Under the pieces are notes generated by a model. The model ran no database searches and had not been told where the DNA came from. It saw nothing but the letters and a program-made list of their open reading frames with translations. The translations under genes and the position numbers were made by a program. From Saccharina japonica (lineage: Eukaryota > Sar > Phaeophyceae > Laminariales > Laminariaceae): 64,000 nucleotides of DNA. The first letter of the stretch is position 1. Each line of letters starts with the position of its first letter. This document shows positions 31,764-44,564 of the stretch, piece after piece. The stretch lies in the NCBI GenBank assembly GCA_008828725.1, contig MEHQ01002643.1:1-64000 (forward strand), in the 5' to 3' direction.

Positions 31764-34318
31764 AGGTGCACCATGTTTTTGCCTTCTAAGGGTGGTTACT
31801 TGAAGAGCTATTCACCTCACCCCAAAGTGATCATTAAGGGAGGGAGGAAAGTAAAAGTGATACAGTATCCGATTGAAAATCCCATGGCCGAGGCAAACAA
31901 GGAACACCATTGCAGTGCAACAAAAAAACGGTTTGGGTTAAGGAGCTCGATCATTCAAAAAGAAGTCATTTCAGCCAAAAAGTGATATATCTATCGTAGC
32001 ACGCATCACAAGCTCTCCTCATAGGAGCGCCGAGAGACTAGAGCGAGGAGGAAAAAGCAGGGGGGGCTGATGATAATGTCGCCGGGTCTGCCCACAGATG
32101 ATGAGTTCGGGACCAAAGGAGTTGGACGGAAGAAGGCTAGCAAATGATTTGACATTTTCTGCCCAGAGCGGATACCGCAACGAGCCCGCAACGAGCGTGG
32201 GGATTCAATGCTCGGGGATGCTGAACGCCGGTGGTTTTGGAGCATATGTATGTATTGAGTGTATCGATGTTTTAATGAGGGGGGACATACCTTGGAGGAA
32301 TTCGTCACTTGGGTAGATGTGTTAAATATGCATAATACGTAAGCGTCACTCTTCAATATTTGACTGACCAAAGGTCGGTTAGTCATTTGTGAGGGAGACT
32401 GCATTGTTGTAGGTACATCTTGTTCGAGTAATCAAGCCTGATTGATAGCGCCTTCTTTAGTGTAAGTCATTGGATCATAGTTACCCTTTCGTGTGTGGAT
32501 GGCATATTTGGAGTAAGCGTTGCACAGTGTCAAATTGGAAATCGAACAAAATAAATTGAACAGTGTTTTGTGCAGCGAAACAGCCCCGTGTGGGCAGCGT
32601 TTAATGTGTACCAAGTATATATTCGGACGAGGTGAATTTAAAGCGTAAGGTTTGGGAGCTAACAGCCCTTGTCGGCGAGTCAGCCAATTGTGTAGGGTCA
32701 CGGCACATCGGTCCTGCAAATAGGCACACGCGCCACCTTGTCCCGCATGGCTCTACAGTAGTTTACAGACCATTTGTGAACGTTTTGACTTTTGACGGCT
32801 GATGACGACGATGACAGTGGATAAGGGCGAGAGCCACACACATCAACAGCGAATACAACAACTACAGTAGTAACAACATTGTTCGCGAGGAATAGCGGTA
32901 TAGACTACCGGCATATTATGTTTGACGCCTGCTCGTATGTATGCCATCGATATTTCATTTCACAGTAAGAGCAGGTCAACGAAGGGTAGGTAGTATGTAC
33001 GCACCAGATACCTGCACATCTACATATTTTACCAGTATAGTTCACCGCGCTCATGCAATCAAGTCGGCAATGCTGGAAATATCGCCTCCTATCGGACGGA
33101 CCGGCTCTCCCGCACGATCATTTCCGCTACGAATGCCCCTACGGCTACAATACACTACGGCCTCATCACGACCCCTCTCTTGTGACCGCACACATGTGAT
33201 GCCCAATAATGGTCGACGTTTCTCACCACTTTCTGTAGTATTTGGTCGGTTTCGGCTGCGCCTGCCTGTGCCGTGTGCCGCAGAGCGTTCTTGCTGTTGT
33301 TCTCGGCGAGGTGAATTCCTTGGGATGGCGCGAGATATTCTTGCTGTGGTCCGGACGGAATCACGGGCCAAAATAGTCACTCCCGAAACTATATTGTCCC
33401 TCCCTGTTGGCGAGGTAGAGTCAGGCTGACTCAAGGGAGGCTATCGGTTAGGTGGAGTATGGCTGACTCGAGGGAGGCTATCGATTGGTTGGGTGTGGTG
33501 TGGCGCGCGATTGTAGTGTTGCAACGGGAGTCCGCGTAGAGGGGGCGTTTCATATGCACGGGCAAGCTGCGAGTAACGCCTTCATATTAGGTCGTAAGGG
33601 ATGGTGCAACGGCAAAACATGTGTACGGGCATACCTGGTACGGTTTTGGATCCCTCAGGTTCGTTCCGCGCATTTTCTTTTTGGTTGAGTGAAAGACTCT
33701 CGCTGTGTCACAACGACACCTTATCTACACACCCGACTGACAACAATATGTCATCATGTTTTTCAGTACATACCTGAAACATACATGCTCATATCTGTAT
33801 GACACCAATATCGTATGCCTCGGAGGTGTGAATTGTTGGATTCACAAGAACTAATGCCACCAATGAATGCATGTCACTCCCTCCTACCCTCCTATACAAT
33901 TTCAGTAGCCTATATGGAAGCATGTATACATACCGTGTACAGTACAGTGGTACATGCATAAATAATATGATACCCTGGAAAGGAATGCAGCGAACTGATC
34001 GACCAGGTGGCCCAATCCTCGTCGATGGCCCAGACGGGTCACCCCTAGCCAGAAAAGGCGTCTGCAGTGGACGCATTTGACAATTTATCTCACTGACTCC
34101 TTAGGTCGTGATCTCACGCTGAGTGCACCGGTACAAACTGGCGCTGAGCGACGGCCAGGCTGCTAGCGGCAGGAGGAAATAATCAGGATCCCTACGTACT
34201 ACGTCTAGCTATGACGTGGGGGTGGAACATTGACGATACGTACTCGTAGGGGAAACAAAGGTCCGCCCGTTGAGAGGGCGGTGTTAACAGGAGTCTTGAA
34301 CAAGGGAAGGTAAAACGT

Positions 34319-34624
34319 GTGTTGATCCAGAGTGATAGGAGAGTGACTTTGTTTGCTGTATTACAGCAGTGTGGTACTACTGTAGAGGATATTGTACTCT
34401 ATCCTTATACCTGGAAGTACTTCAGCTACAAGGCCCGCCGAAATGAAAAATCTACCTCGAGTGACGCTCAGATTCTCATTTGCTGGTCAAGGCCGGGTCG
34501 TTTTGTTCTATCCGATTTCATATCCACCGAGGGTACAAGTATTGTGTTGAACACTGTTTTTCATAAATGCTTAGTTTTCGAATTTTTAAAGGATATTCAG
34601 AAAGGATACTCGTGTTTTCGTTGA
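34319..34624 (+). CDS. unrecognised small open frame
   Basis: A 101-codon frame containing YPYTWKYFSYKARR and a fairly ordinary amino-acid composition. No family recognised, no introns or regulatory sites evident. Possible exon, possible chance frame. Confidence 0.15.
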   Translation: MLIQSDRRVTLFAVLQQCGTTVEDIVLYPYTWKYFSYKARRNEKSTSSDAQILICWSRPGRFVLSDFISTEGTSIVLNTVFHKCLVFEFLKDIQKGYSCFR

Positions 34625-34972
34625 TGTTTTCCACGGCAGTGAGGTGCACGAAGACTACTGCTGTACTGCCAACCTGGTGCTGGTGCTGAAGCAAAAAGTG
34701 ACCAATCAAGATAATTCCCATTTCTTATTGAAACTCGGCCTGTACATTGGCCAGGTCATATTCCTCTTTCTCAGTCGGGTCGCCAAAACGAGGCCCCTTT
34801 CGTTGGGGTGATTTCTTAACGATGTCCAAAAAGTGACCCCTATTTTCTTGATAGGTTAATTTATATTAGCGGACCTCCATTGGGGGTTCCCGGTAAATAC
34901 AGAGGTTAACCTAACTACCACTATCAATTCTCGGTATCAAATCGATTGTTCTAAAAACGAATTTTACCCTCG

Positions 34973-35165
34973 CGCGTCTGTTGCAGCGTGGGTAGACGCA
35001 ATTCGGCTCGAGCGAGTCAACGAGGAATGCAGGTTCTGACCTATAACCCTTCCCGCCATGACAAACGTAAGGCATGTGCCGTAGTGAGGAGGGGGGAGAA
35101 TAGCCCCTATGTTACCCCTGATACGAGTGACGACTACTAGAAGGAGGGAGAGAGAAAATAACTTC
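34973..35165 (+). repeat. SINE body copy, diverged
   Basis: Aligns with the common SINE body (GTGGGTAGACGCAATTCGG, GTCAACGAGG, GTAAGGCATGTGCCGTAGTG, GAGTGACGACTA). More diverged than the other copies and without a visible tRNA-like head. Confidence 0.6.
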
Positions 35166-37999
35166 GGAGGTAATACATGGGGGGGGCTGCTGTTGTGGGT
35201 ATCTTGTGTAAAACATTTTTAGGTGACCAAGAAGAGTGTACGTATGTATGTTATACCAGGTATCATATATTCGAGTGTATTTTATTTAGTTTAGTCTGCC
35301 ATCTAAACCGTGTAATAACATGTACCTGGTAATATGTACATAATCCCGTATAATACACTCATCAGTATAACCAGCAGCATGGTGCTTCACATCATTCTTA
35401 CATACGTATATGCCAACCAGCAATAATACCAGCTTCGGCCTCGAGTTTTAACACGGAACAGGTATCTCCAACCATTTGGCAGGCTCGTTTTAAGGCTGAT
35501 CGAGTCCGATGTCGCTAAGTTGCTTTGCTCTTACGGCGGGGTGTGTGCAGTCCACGCTCTCTACTTCGTGTTAACGTGCAGCGACTAGGTGATACCGACT
35601 ACTTCCGGAATAGCTGTCATCTCCTAATGCCGCACCGCCGCGCACTACCGTACAAGCCGTTTCCACCTCTTGTGCACAGACTGCCTAACGCCGGTTTTGG
35701 TCAGGAATTCGGGATTTAGCCACCAATCTGTGTGGTTCCCAATACAGTCGCCGCCAAAGGGAGCAATCAAACCAGGAAGCTTACGTATGCGTACTCGAGC
35801 GACGTTTCGGGGGTATTATCAAAATCTTATACTATGTTATTTTAAAAATTAAAAAAAAACAACAGCTGTGACGTGGCTGTGAGCTGGAGGATTTCGTCGA
35901 AACTCATCTTTGCTAGCTGAGTGTAATTTATTTACTGTACCATTTCTACAGTAGCAGTTCTACTGCTACTAACTGTACCGCGAAGATGGCCGAACTATTG
36001 GAAAATCCACTAAATTAGAATTTCGCCCACTCTCTGATTTATCGCTTGTCCACCCTTCGACAAAACCATTGAATAAAATTACATCATAAATGTACAGATA
36101 TATTGGTATGATGTGCATACGAGTCGTCATATGTTATACATAGATAGGTCAAACGAAACATATATGTCAAACGAAAGATATATGCCACTATGTATTGTTA
36201 CACTTCTCACTAACACAATTTTCACCACGAATCAATGTGAAAATGAAATAAACAACATGAATTCACTCAACTGTCCATGCGGCCGCCCTTGTTGGAATCT
36301 TCGAGTCTTGTTTTTTTTACTATCGCGAGTAGTGAAACACGGTTTACGAATTGCGGACAAATATTCCCCTCATGACTCCGAGGGCAACGGAAGACGTGAA
36401 CATGAAAACAACTACCCAAATGCTTAGGGAAGATATTAACGAAGGACACACAGTTTCGAAATGTATTAATTTGAATCGTCAAGGTGGACTGTAATATGAA
36501 TCGAAACCGAAAATCAATTGGAGGAACACAAAGAATAGTACGTATTTGCGCCCTATCGATGAATAACGCATTGGGTTTTAAAATCGAAAAACAAACGCAC
36601 GAAGCTCAAATACCACCCATGGGCAACCGACGAAGCAAGCGACGGCATATGCCCTCCCCGGAGCGCCGCCGCTGGTTTCTGAATTTTTTGCCGGCATCGA
36701 AGAATAGCCTATCGCTCTCGGGATCTGTTGTTTGCTGGTCTGACGCAGCCCTATAACCCCACGCGGCGAGCAGCGACAGCCATACACCGATCGACGCTCG
36801 GAAGGAAGTAATGATGTGGTGCTGCTCACGTGTCTTTTGGGGCGCAGCGCGACGACAACCTGGGCTTGCGACAGGTTGCAACGCTTGTGTAGGCACCGCA
36901 GGTGGTCTACACTGTGATAAGAGCCTTCGGTGGTCGCGGTGTGATTGCTCCGGTACCCCGACCTTCCGCAATGGACCTTCCGCAATGGTGTCTTCCCGCC
37001 TCTGAAGCAGCAGACGACACTGCACAACTTGCGTGCCCCGCTTCGTTTGTTTTGTGGAATATACCCCGTTCATCAGATGGACAGATTCCTATATATGAAG
37101 AACAAACTAAGACAAAAAGTTCCAAAATAGTTCTTGTTGAATTGGGCGATTTCGAATATCATTTCCAATTACCTGCTAGTAGGTGTTACGGGGAGCGACC
37201 TTTGCGATTCACGATTGTGTTACATTTTGAACAAGTCATTATTTCGGGTGATGCATCAAAAGCAAGGGTACAATTGGCTTTCACTTTTAAGTATTGCATC
37301 ACGCTTTTCTGACCTTGCTTGGGTTCCATAATCAAGGGAAGCGGCCGAGTGGGGTCAGCGGGGCGGTCCACACGCACGCAGATAGCATTCCAGGCGTTAC
37401 AGAGCAGGTATTTTGTGCAGTGTTTCATGCAGGTGATTCACACGTTCTCAGTTCTCAGTTTCCGTGCGTTTCCTCTGATCGGCTACCCCTAAGCTCCCGT
37501 GGGCCCCCAGCACACTAGGCTGATCCTCTTCTATGCTATCCTCCCGAGGTTCTACAACTCCGTTCCGTTACCAAAATACGGTTGAATGTTCCCTGCTTGC
37601 CGTGACACCCCCGCGAGTTCGATGCCTTCACGCCGAAACAGCTAACGTCAAAAGCAAACCCGAAGAGCAGAAAATTGCTCGCCAAGATAGCCATAGAAAA
37701 TTGAAAATTCCCCGCCCTCCACGAAACATCTTGGAAAACTAGGATGAAACCCGAGTAAGAACAGCATCCCCACCTCCCCGTAGGTACGAGGGCGGTCTTG
37801 TCCTTGCTCCGCCGACGTTCGCCTTCTGTTCAACCCTTTGATCAGATATCCGACAGCAAGAGAACAAACGGACGAAGAAACCCTCACGTCACACACTCGT
37901 ATCAATCCAAGGGATAACCAACACCAGGCGACGCGTGTAATTATCCTAAGGTCCTCTCATAAGTCATTTCCTGTGCCCCCCCATCCCTCTCCTTTAGCT
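35166..37999. other. unassigned region
   Basis: No gene is recognised. The minus strand at 36578-37073 has two overlapping frames of about 150 codons, which is longer than most chance frames here, but neither peptide suggests a family. Splice-bounded exons could be hidden. Confidence 0.3.
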
Positions 38000-38330
38000 T
38001 TAGGCGCGGGTATCCTCACCTGTGGGTCTCCTTTCAATCCCCCGGTCTACATCAGTTCTCGTGAGTTCCTCCCGATCTCCGTCGAAGTGGCAGGTCTGGT
38101 AACACGGCGTCTTGTAATCGTAGATGACATCACGGTGTTGGTATGCCTTTCCTTTTTGGTCGACGAACTCTTTCCAGGCCATGGTGCCCACCAGAACCTC
38201 TCCCTGAGCATGCGCTCTGTCGAGGGTGTCGCGTTCCACCCTTGTTGCAGCGGTTTGTGGCCTGGCGCCGACAGCTTCGTCGTGGTGCAAGTCCACATCG
38301 GATGAAAGACGTCCAGTTGCATCGGTGTGA
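38000..38330 (-). pseudogene. retroelement-like coding fragment with a DGD-EELT motif
   Basis: The minus-strand frame contains KEFVDQKGKAYQHRDVIYDY and then a C-H-FDGDREELTRTDV stretch. The pattern of a short beta-rich segment ending in DGD-EEL is common in chromo/Tudor-like tails of retroelement polyproteins and some plant/algal chromatin proteins. The frame closes at TGA upstream near 38340. Could also be an exon of a host gene. Family assignment is inference. Confidence 0.35.
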
Positions 38331-38500
38331 AGCTGTATTCAACACTCCCTCCTCTGATGTCCACCCTGACACCGCCCCATTCAGAAACCGTCGCTTGTAC
38401 TCGTACTCGAACAAAACGGCAGGAGCGAAAAACAAAACAAAAACGGAACAAAACCGGTAGAAAAAAAAGGAAAATCATGCAAATTTGATTTCGAAACACA

Positions 38501-38773
38501 TCATATCGGGCCGATTGCGCCACATAAAACAAAAAACAACTTGAGACGTCGTTGGTGTTTTGTCAGCCTCGACACTCCCCGCCCCTCCGCGATCACCTCG
38601 CCATCGATTCGGTCCGGGTCGATATCTACTACCTCTCTGCCCCAGTGAGCCCCGTGGCCCGCCTCGCGTAAAGCCAGGTGCTCACTGTGGCCCTCGTCCA
38701 CACGCTCTATCACGATGGTGTTTAAACCGCCGGGCCCTCTCTGTAAATAATACGTGTTCCGATAAATAAGCAC
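38501..38773 (-). CDS. unrecognised open frame, possible exon
   Basis: A 90-codon minus-strand frame with a charged, plausible composition (IERVDEGHSEHLALREAG, then REVVDIDPDRIDGEVIAEG). It lies just upstream of, and on the same strand as, the DGD-EELT fragment, so the two may have belonged to one retroelement or gene. No family recognised. Confidence 0.3.
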   Translation of the reverse strand: MLIYRNTYYLQRGPGGLNTIVIERVDEGHSEHLALREAGHGAHWGREVVDIDPDRIDGEVIAEGRGVSRLTKHQRRLKLFFVLCGAIGPI

Positions 38774-39938
38774 TGCTTGAATTTTCTTTTACAAAAAAAA
38801 AACGAACCTTATAATTTCGGACATACTGGATTGATACTACAGCAGCAACGCAGACAAAGCCTCTTCATGCTCCCCTCGTGTCTCGATGGACACGCCGCGC
38901 CTAAGTAGCCACGAAAAGGGCGACCGCGCTCCTTCCGCTCCCCCCTCTGCTGGCCAGCGCCCTCCCATACCGGCGATGGTGCCGGGCTCGCCCGCGCTGC
39001 CGTGCTCTCTGGGCACACGGACGAACCCAAAACTGAAAGAGGAAGAGGCCTCTCGCCAACTAAAGTATATAGAGAACAAAGAGATAAATCAACGCTAAGC
39101 AAGTAATGAAAGGAGGCGGTGTCGAAGTGGGAGCTCTGAGAGGCCAGGGATGGGCAATCCTTGGGAAAGACAAACGTAAGTATGTACAAGGGAACTTCGC
39201 CGTCGGCCCAGGCCGCCGACGAGGCTAACGAAGGAGGACGAAACTTCACAACACGCAAACGAAACTTCACTGTGCTGGCAAAAATGAATAACACAGTAGT
39301 GGACGCGCGAGATCGCTCAGAGGGAAAATGGTGGAAAAGTGAAACACAACATAATAATATATGTAGTATGTGTTATGGTATTCATGATATTCTCGTGGCG
39401 TACCTTCACATATGTCTATGGGACGCAGTGTCTTCCTGACGGGCTGCTCAAAAATGCGGCGGATCACCCAAAAATCGGACACGATTTTGAAAAGTAGTGG
39501 AAAACAATATTGACTTGATTTCACTGTAGTTTCCCTCAATTCTGACCCCCCCCGGGGGCACATCAACTCATCTCTATTAGTCTGGATACCACAACAAGTT
39601 AGTATTCATTATTCGTAGAAGAACGAAGAATACACAGATGCAGCAGCTATATAGCAAGCGGTCTCTGGATACCGGATACCTTCCCGATCAACAAGTTTTC
39701 AGAAGCGAGCAATAAACAAACGCTCTGGATACTGGATACCTTCCATATCAACAAGATATTCGTACGAGTACATCAAAAGGTTTCCTGCAGTACACCAGAG
39801 TGCGAGTACGTAGCGAATTTTGACACACAGCGCCGCCCACAGAGGCCTATTAGGCTCGCGCCAGGTGGCCTCTGCTACACTCAAGCACACTACAGGCGAC
39901 ATATCTGGGTCTCTAGACGACGAGCAATAAATAGGTGC
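38774..39938. other. unassigned region with short direct repeats
   Basis: No gene is recognised. At 39660-39765 a unit CTCTGGATAC-GGATACCTTCC followed by ATCAACAAG is repeated about 60 bases apart (39661 and 39722), each ending near an AGCAATAAA/ACAAG stretch. Confidence 0.35.
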
Positions 39939-40052
39939 TTTCCAGACTAATTTCAAGATAACTACTCCTAAAGTTCTTCTTGTCCTCTAAACCTCAGCCT
40001 GGCTTTCTTGTTTGCTTGTTTTTCATTACGCGCACGTAGGTGTCCTGTACTG
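39939..40052. mobile_element. pogo-like MITE, truncated copy
   Basis: Matches the right two-thirds of the reverse complement of the MITE at 17645-17826 (GTGCTTTCCAGAC, CCTCTAAACCTCAGCCTGGC) and ends AGGTGTCCTGTACTG followed by TA. The left terminus is missing. Confidence 0.8.
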
Positions 40053-40327
40053 TATATCTATTGCCCTTCTCACCACCGACTCAACGTCGAGGAAGGCACC
40101 GGAGGGAGAGGGCCCGGCGTAGATGTGTGGCGTTGGCCGTGACAACAACAGCTCGGTGTGTACGAGTATGATCGAGCACTGCGCTTATTTATACAGGCAG
40201 CCGTACTCGTACTCGTATTATATATATATGTATATATATGCGAACACGCAGAAAAAACGCGAGAGGCACGTATCCGTATGTACGAGCACTATATACTCGT
40301 GCTACGCAGCAGTACGAGTATCGATGT

Positions 40328-40412
40328 CGACAACCCGAGCAAAACCAGACCATGCCGACAACTCGAGCGAAACGGAAGCGACGAGGTAGCGTGCCTTTGA
40401 CTGGGCGCTGGT
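40328..40412. repeat. dispersed direct repeat A, copy 1
   Basis: GTCGACAACCCGAGC, an AACCAGACCATGCC block and AACGGAAGCGA recur at 44969-45056 in the same orientation. Repeat B follows here but precedes repeat A at the other locus. Confidence 0.75.
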
Positions 40413-40448
40413 CCGGTAGCTACCGCAGTCAGTCGTGATCAGAGTAGG

Positions 40449-40665
40449 GTGTTGATTCGACCGCGGGCGCATGACGGGCCCTTGCACAGGCAGGCAGGGT
40501 TAAGGTGCTGGAGCGCTCCTCATGTAGACATAAGCCACGTATATATTATCGTCGGACCTCGCAGGCCACCATCGAGGCGAAGTCGAGCAAGTATATGAAC
40601 TGCTCAATGTATGTAACCGCCATCGTACCTGCTGTATCGACTACAAGCACAATCAATATCCTGCT
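40449..40665. repeat. dispersed direct repeat B, copy 1
   Basis: About 215 bases (GGCGCATGACGGGCCCTTGC, ACGTATATATTATCGTCGG, AAGCACAATCAATAT) recur at 44565-44765 with scattered differences. A direct pair 4.1 kb apart could be LTR remnants around the gag-like frame, but the flanking order of repeat A does not fit a simple LTR pair. Confidence 0.75.
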
Positions 40666-40739
40666 GCTCTGCAATCGATACTGCGCGACACCACACATCC
40701 GCAGTATGCATACCGAACAGGGGTGCAGTCCCATCAACT

Positions 40740-41570
40740 AATATCCTCCCTGCATGGTGAACAGTATTGCAATAAAGCATCACAATATCATAGCATGGTC
40801 ACACCTCATAGCTGTCCCGAAAACAACAAATCATCATCCCGAATCCATATCACACATTCCAAAATCACGTACCGAAAGTGGACCACAATGTCCCACAACC
40901 TCAAGCAAATTCAAAGTACTGAATACCAGAAATTCAAGCAGATTCATTCAAATTCAAATACCAAAATCTAAACCATACTGGCTCGAACTTCAACAATCTT
41001 CCAAGACACTCAGCTGCCGAAACTAGGGACATCAGTCCTCGATATTCAGACGGCCATCAGCTCGGTGCCAATAGGTCGATACAAGTTTATCCAGTAGTAT
41101 TAACTTCAGCATCACTGCCGTTGCAATAATCTCAAAACCTGAAATATCCTCAATACAAACCTCAATACCGTACAACGTATTCTCGGAACTACCAGACCAG
41201 CCGTTATCATCATTGAATATCTCCCTGACAATCAACAATACAGCTCCCGTTCACGGTTCGGCCAAAAAACAGTATGTCCGCACAGCAGTATCCACTGTTT
41301 AATCAGTAAACAAGCAGAATTTTCAATGCCCGAAAACCTTCAATCAAAAACCACAACCCAACCTTAACCCCACAAGCCCAATCAGAAACTCAATCAAAAT
41401 CCTCATTCTCAAATCCTCGTTCAATCAGTCAACCAGTCAATCAATGTATTTTACGAACTATCAGAAAAGCCGCCCAGACCAGACAGCCAAAGGCGGTATC
41501 ACCATTGAGATCGACTTTAAAACTAAAATAATCAATCTCAAATCCTCATTTCATACGCAAACGTAATCTA
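40740..41570. other. A+C-skewed block
   Basis: The plus strand is strongly enriched in A and C with few G residues, like 21310-22500. No coding frame survives for more than about 90 codons. Possibly untranslated or LTR-like retroelement DNA. Confidence 0.35.
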
Positions 41571-43067
41571 TCCGACCGCATGCTATGGTTTCAAGCTTAC
41601 AGCAGTAGTTATTTATGCCAACTTATCATCGGGGAAACATGACCTCCCCTGGCCACGAGCTGCTGGTATAATCAAGAACCTTCGAGCGATTTTCCACACA
41701 AGGAAAGTGATACATGGCAGGGTGGAAACCCGGGTGCATGACAAGCTTCGAAGTGTACAATTTTATCACCAAACAACAATGACTTAAGAACAGCGTTTTA
41801 ACCAACCAATCGTAGTGCGTGGAAAGACAAAACCCATTCATGTATCCATCAAGATTCGAATGCCGTTATCAGACAGGTGCAAGTGCACATTTCACGTCGC
41901 CAACAAAGAGCACAGAGTAACTGCTATGATTACGTGGTTAAAGCACCTACCCCGCTTGTACTCCTCCTGCTTCAAGTACGTACATAGCATGTGTGCTACA
42001 TAAATAAATGATCAGAACCATCTCGTACCTATAACTAATTCGCTACGGAGGGAAGGAGGGAGGGCAGAAGAGCACACATACAGCAGTCAATCTGCATGCC
42101 TGGTATAACGCAGTGTCTTATACGTATGCATAGGGGTATGTAAGACCTTCACGGTCCTAAAAATCTCCGCACACAGAGCACTACCATTTGCATCAGGTAC
42201 ACAAGACAATAAGCAGACAGCAGTCTTCGATTTTCTGCAGCTCCCCTATCCTACTACTCATCAACCAACTTTCACCAATCTCTACGTGTCAACCCAAATC
42301 TTTGAGGTACAGAGGGAGGGAGGGAAGGAGAGAGAGGGGGGGGCACATTTTATCTCTACTGCTGCGTCATTCCGTCTAAAAACAAGTACGAGCCCACTTG
42401 CAATATCTGCTACTTACTGCTCTTCTCTGGTACCAGGGTACGTATTTACGCATGCGGCCATACAGCCATAAACCGCAAAAGGCACCGCGCTTATACCTGG
42501 TATACCTGGTATACTAACAGCAGTATAGTATTCACATCACGAGGTATCTCAAGGCAGGTACAGAAGTATAGTCTCAAGGAAGATACAGCAGTATAACCAT
42601 CTGAGCATGTTTCATGTACGTCACCCTGCTGGTTTCGGTATAATACCAGTATCAGTGTACTATGCACGCTATCAAGTAGCAGTTCAGAAGTGCTGCAGTA
42701 CGACAGCACTTTAGCACAGCATTCAAGAAGGAGCGAGCACGGTGTCGGAGCAAAGCACACATCCAAACCGAAACATAATGATGTCGGCTCGTCAAGTGCG
42801 TACTCAATCCTATCATGCGTGTATCGTATATCATCCTCCCCCAAGCCCCAAGCCAAGTACGTAGTCCATCATCCTGCGCAAAGAAACGCAAGACAACAGC
42901 ACCAACTACTCGTATTCAGTATAAATAACAGGTGGTCAACAAGCCTATCCTACGACACACCTACTCAATACATCTGAACAGAAGTAGCGGCAGCATCGTA
43001 CGTACAAAAAATAACATCAAAAACAAGAAAAAGCAATCAATCAAGCAGCACAAACAAAGCGTATACC
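41571..43067. other. unassigned region
   Basis: No gene is recognised. GGGAGGGA-type simple sequence lies at 42045-42065 and 42310-42345. Two TACCTGGTA palindromes lie in tandem at 42494 and 42503. Confidence 0.3.
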
Positions 43068-43197
43068 TCAATCAGGGCTGAACGGAGGTATGAGGCCACC
43101 ACCCAGGCGCCACCGCGGTCCAGCTTCCATGCTGGTCCAAACACAACCTTCCTGCAGGTGGTGTTGCTTGCCGCCGCCCCGCCCCTCCTTGCTCCCC

Positions 43198-43242
<45 letters not shown>

Positions 43243-44540
43243 TGTTGCTCCTGCTGCTGCTGCTGCTGCTCTTGCTCCTCCTCTTCCCCCCCCTTCCGTT
43301 TCCCGTATGATACCAGGGCTCCGTGAGCCAGTGCCAAACGGCTCGCCACTACCAGGGCGTGCTGCTCCGCCTCGAGGTCTGCACGCGTGCCTTCCGCGAG
43401 TGGCGGGGGTGGTGGCGACGGCAGAGGCGGCGGCGGTGGCAGCGGCGGTAGCAACGGCTGATGCTCCTGCTCCTCGCCCGTTCCATCGCCGTCCGCTTGA
43501 TCTCCTACTCTATGCTCCTCCTCCAGGAACCCCCTGCCACTCGTACATAAAACCATCTCTCCGACCTCTTTCTCCTTCGCGTTTGACGGCAATTCCTTCG
43601 TCAACACGGGGTGGGTTTCAACGTGGCGCGCAAACGGAGCCACCTGCTCTTGCGCGCCCGGGCTCACCCAACAAGCCGGCTCAAATGGGCTTCTCTCAAT
43701 CGGACGCGGCTGCGGCAGGGCCTCCTGCCCGTACTGTGCATTGCTGCCTCTCCGAGAAGTCTGCTCTCCACCTAGCTCCTCACCTTGTTCTTCTTCTCTC
43801 TCCTCGTCACCCATATCTTCTCCTTTTTATCCTCTCGTCGCTTCCTCATCAAATTTGGGGATGGGCGCAGAGCGGGTATGGTTTACAGCAGTGGTCAACG
43901 TGCCTGCGTGGGCCTCCTGCCCTTGTCGCCGCAGTGTCGTTCCAACTGTTGTCCTCATCTGCTCTGCCGCTGTCCTCTCCAAATCAGCGCGCTGGGCCCC
44001 ACTCGCCGCGGCACGCAGCTTCGCTATTACCAACTCTCTCTTCATCTCCTCACGATCTCTCATCATCCCCTCCACCTGCTCGCGAAGCTCTGCCAGCTGC
44101 AGCTGCTGCGGCTGCTATGCCTCCGGTTGCTGCTGCTGCCGCTGCTCGCCAGCGTTGCTCGTGCCTCGAGCAGCAAGCGGGTCCACCAGCGCCGACTCAC
44201 GTCTGGCAAAGGCCGCACGCTGTTGCTGCGGCCGTATTGGATGGATTACTTCCTGCCTCCACTTGAGCTGGTGCTGAGCCGAGGAGATCCGAAAATCCAC
44301 CTCGGTGAGACGGTCCCTCTCTCTCGCAAGCACGGCAACCCGTCCAGTAAGCGCGACCCAAGCTTCATAGTGCACGATACGTTTAACCAGAACGAGGCGC
44401 TCGCAGTAAAGCTTATCGACAATTTCCATATGCTGCACCGTCTTCCATCTTTCAAATTCCGCAGTATCCATCTCGACGCGGAAGGACCCACCCTCGGTCC
44501 TCCAAGGGTTGTACTGCCTGATGCCTTCAGCAACCCGAGG
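43068..44540 (-). pseudogene. broken gag-like frame with coiled coil, polyproline and polyglutamine
   Basis: One minus-strand frame runs from about 44535 to the stop at 43068, about 490 codons, interrupted only by TAG at 44117-44115 and TAA at 43829-43827. In order: a QYNPWRTEGG start region; a heptad-rich, charged coiled-coil-like segment (about 44470-43900, e.g. RDREEMKRELVIAKLRAA); an acidic Glu-rich stretch; a proline-rich run; and a polyGln tract from the CTG array at 43198-43268. Flanking direct repeats (40449 and 44565) and absence of an enzymatic domain suggest a retroelement gag or similar structural protein. A host gene with two short introns is the alternative. Not identified to family. 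Confidence 0.5.
43198..43268. repeat. CTG/CAG trinucleotide repeat
   Basis: About 22 near-perfect CTG units with a few GTT/CTC interruptions on the plus strand, coding polyglutamine in the minus-strand frame. Confidence 0.95.
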
Positions 44541-44564
44541 TCGTAAGCGTCAGCGCGCTCTAGC

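Larger units (their letters stand above)
31044..34972. other. unassigned region with a local duplication
   Basis: No gene is recognised. Bases about 31590-31745 and 33985-34140 are diverged direct copies (AAAAGGC-TCTGCA, then CGTGATCTCACGC and CGGTACA). A short perfect-type direct repeat GGGAGGCTATCG lies at 33436 and 33472. Frames at 31497-31763, 32941-33429 and 34319-34624 are open, but their peptides match nothing I know. Confidence 0.35.

Noticed and set aside
32432..32719. Possible transposase end (LHNWLTRRQG-like) on the minus strand
   Set aside because: A short resemblance to the LHN motif of harbinger-type nucleases only; no catalytic residues or termini support it.
43307..44546. Long plus-strand frames (319 and 253 codons)
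   Set aside because: They are antisense to the better-structured gag-like frame and have Ser/Pro/Leu-rich shadow composition.
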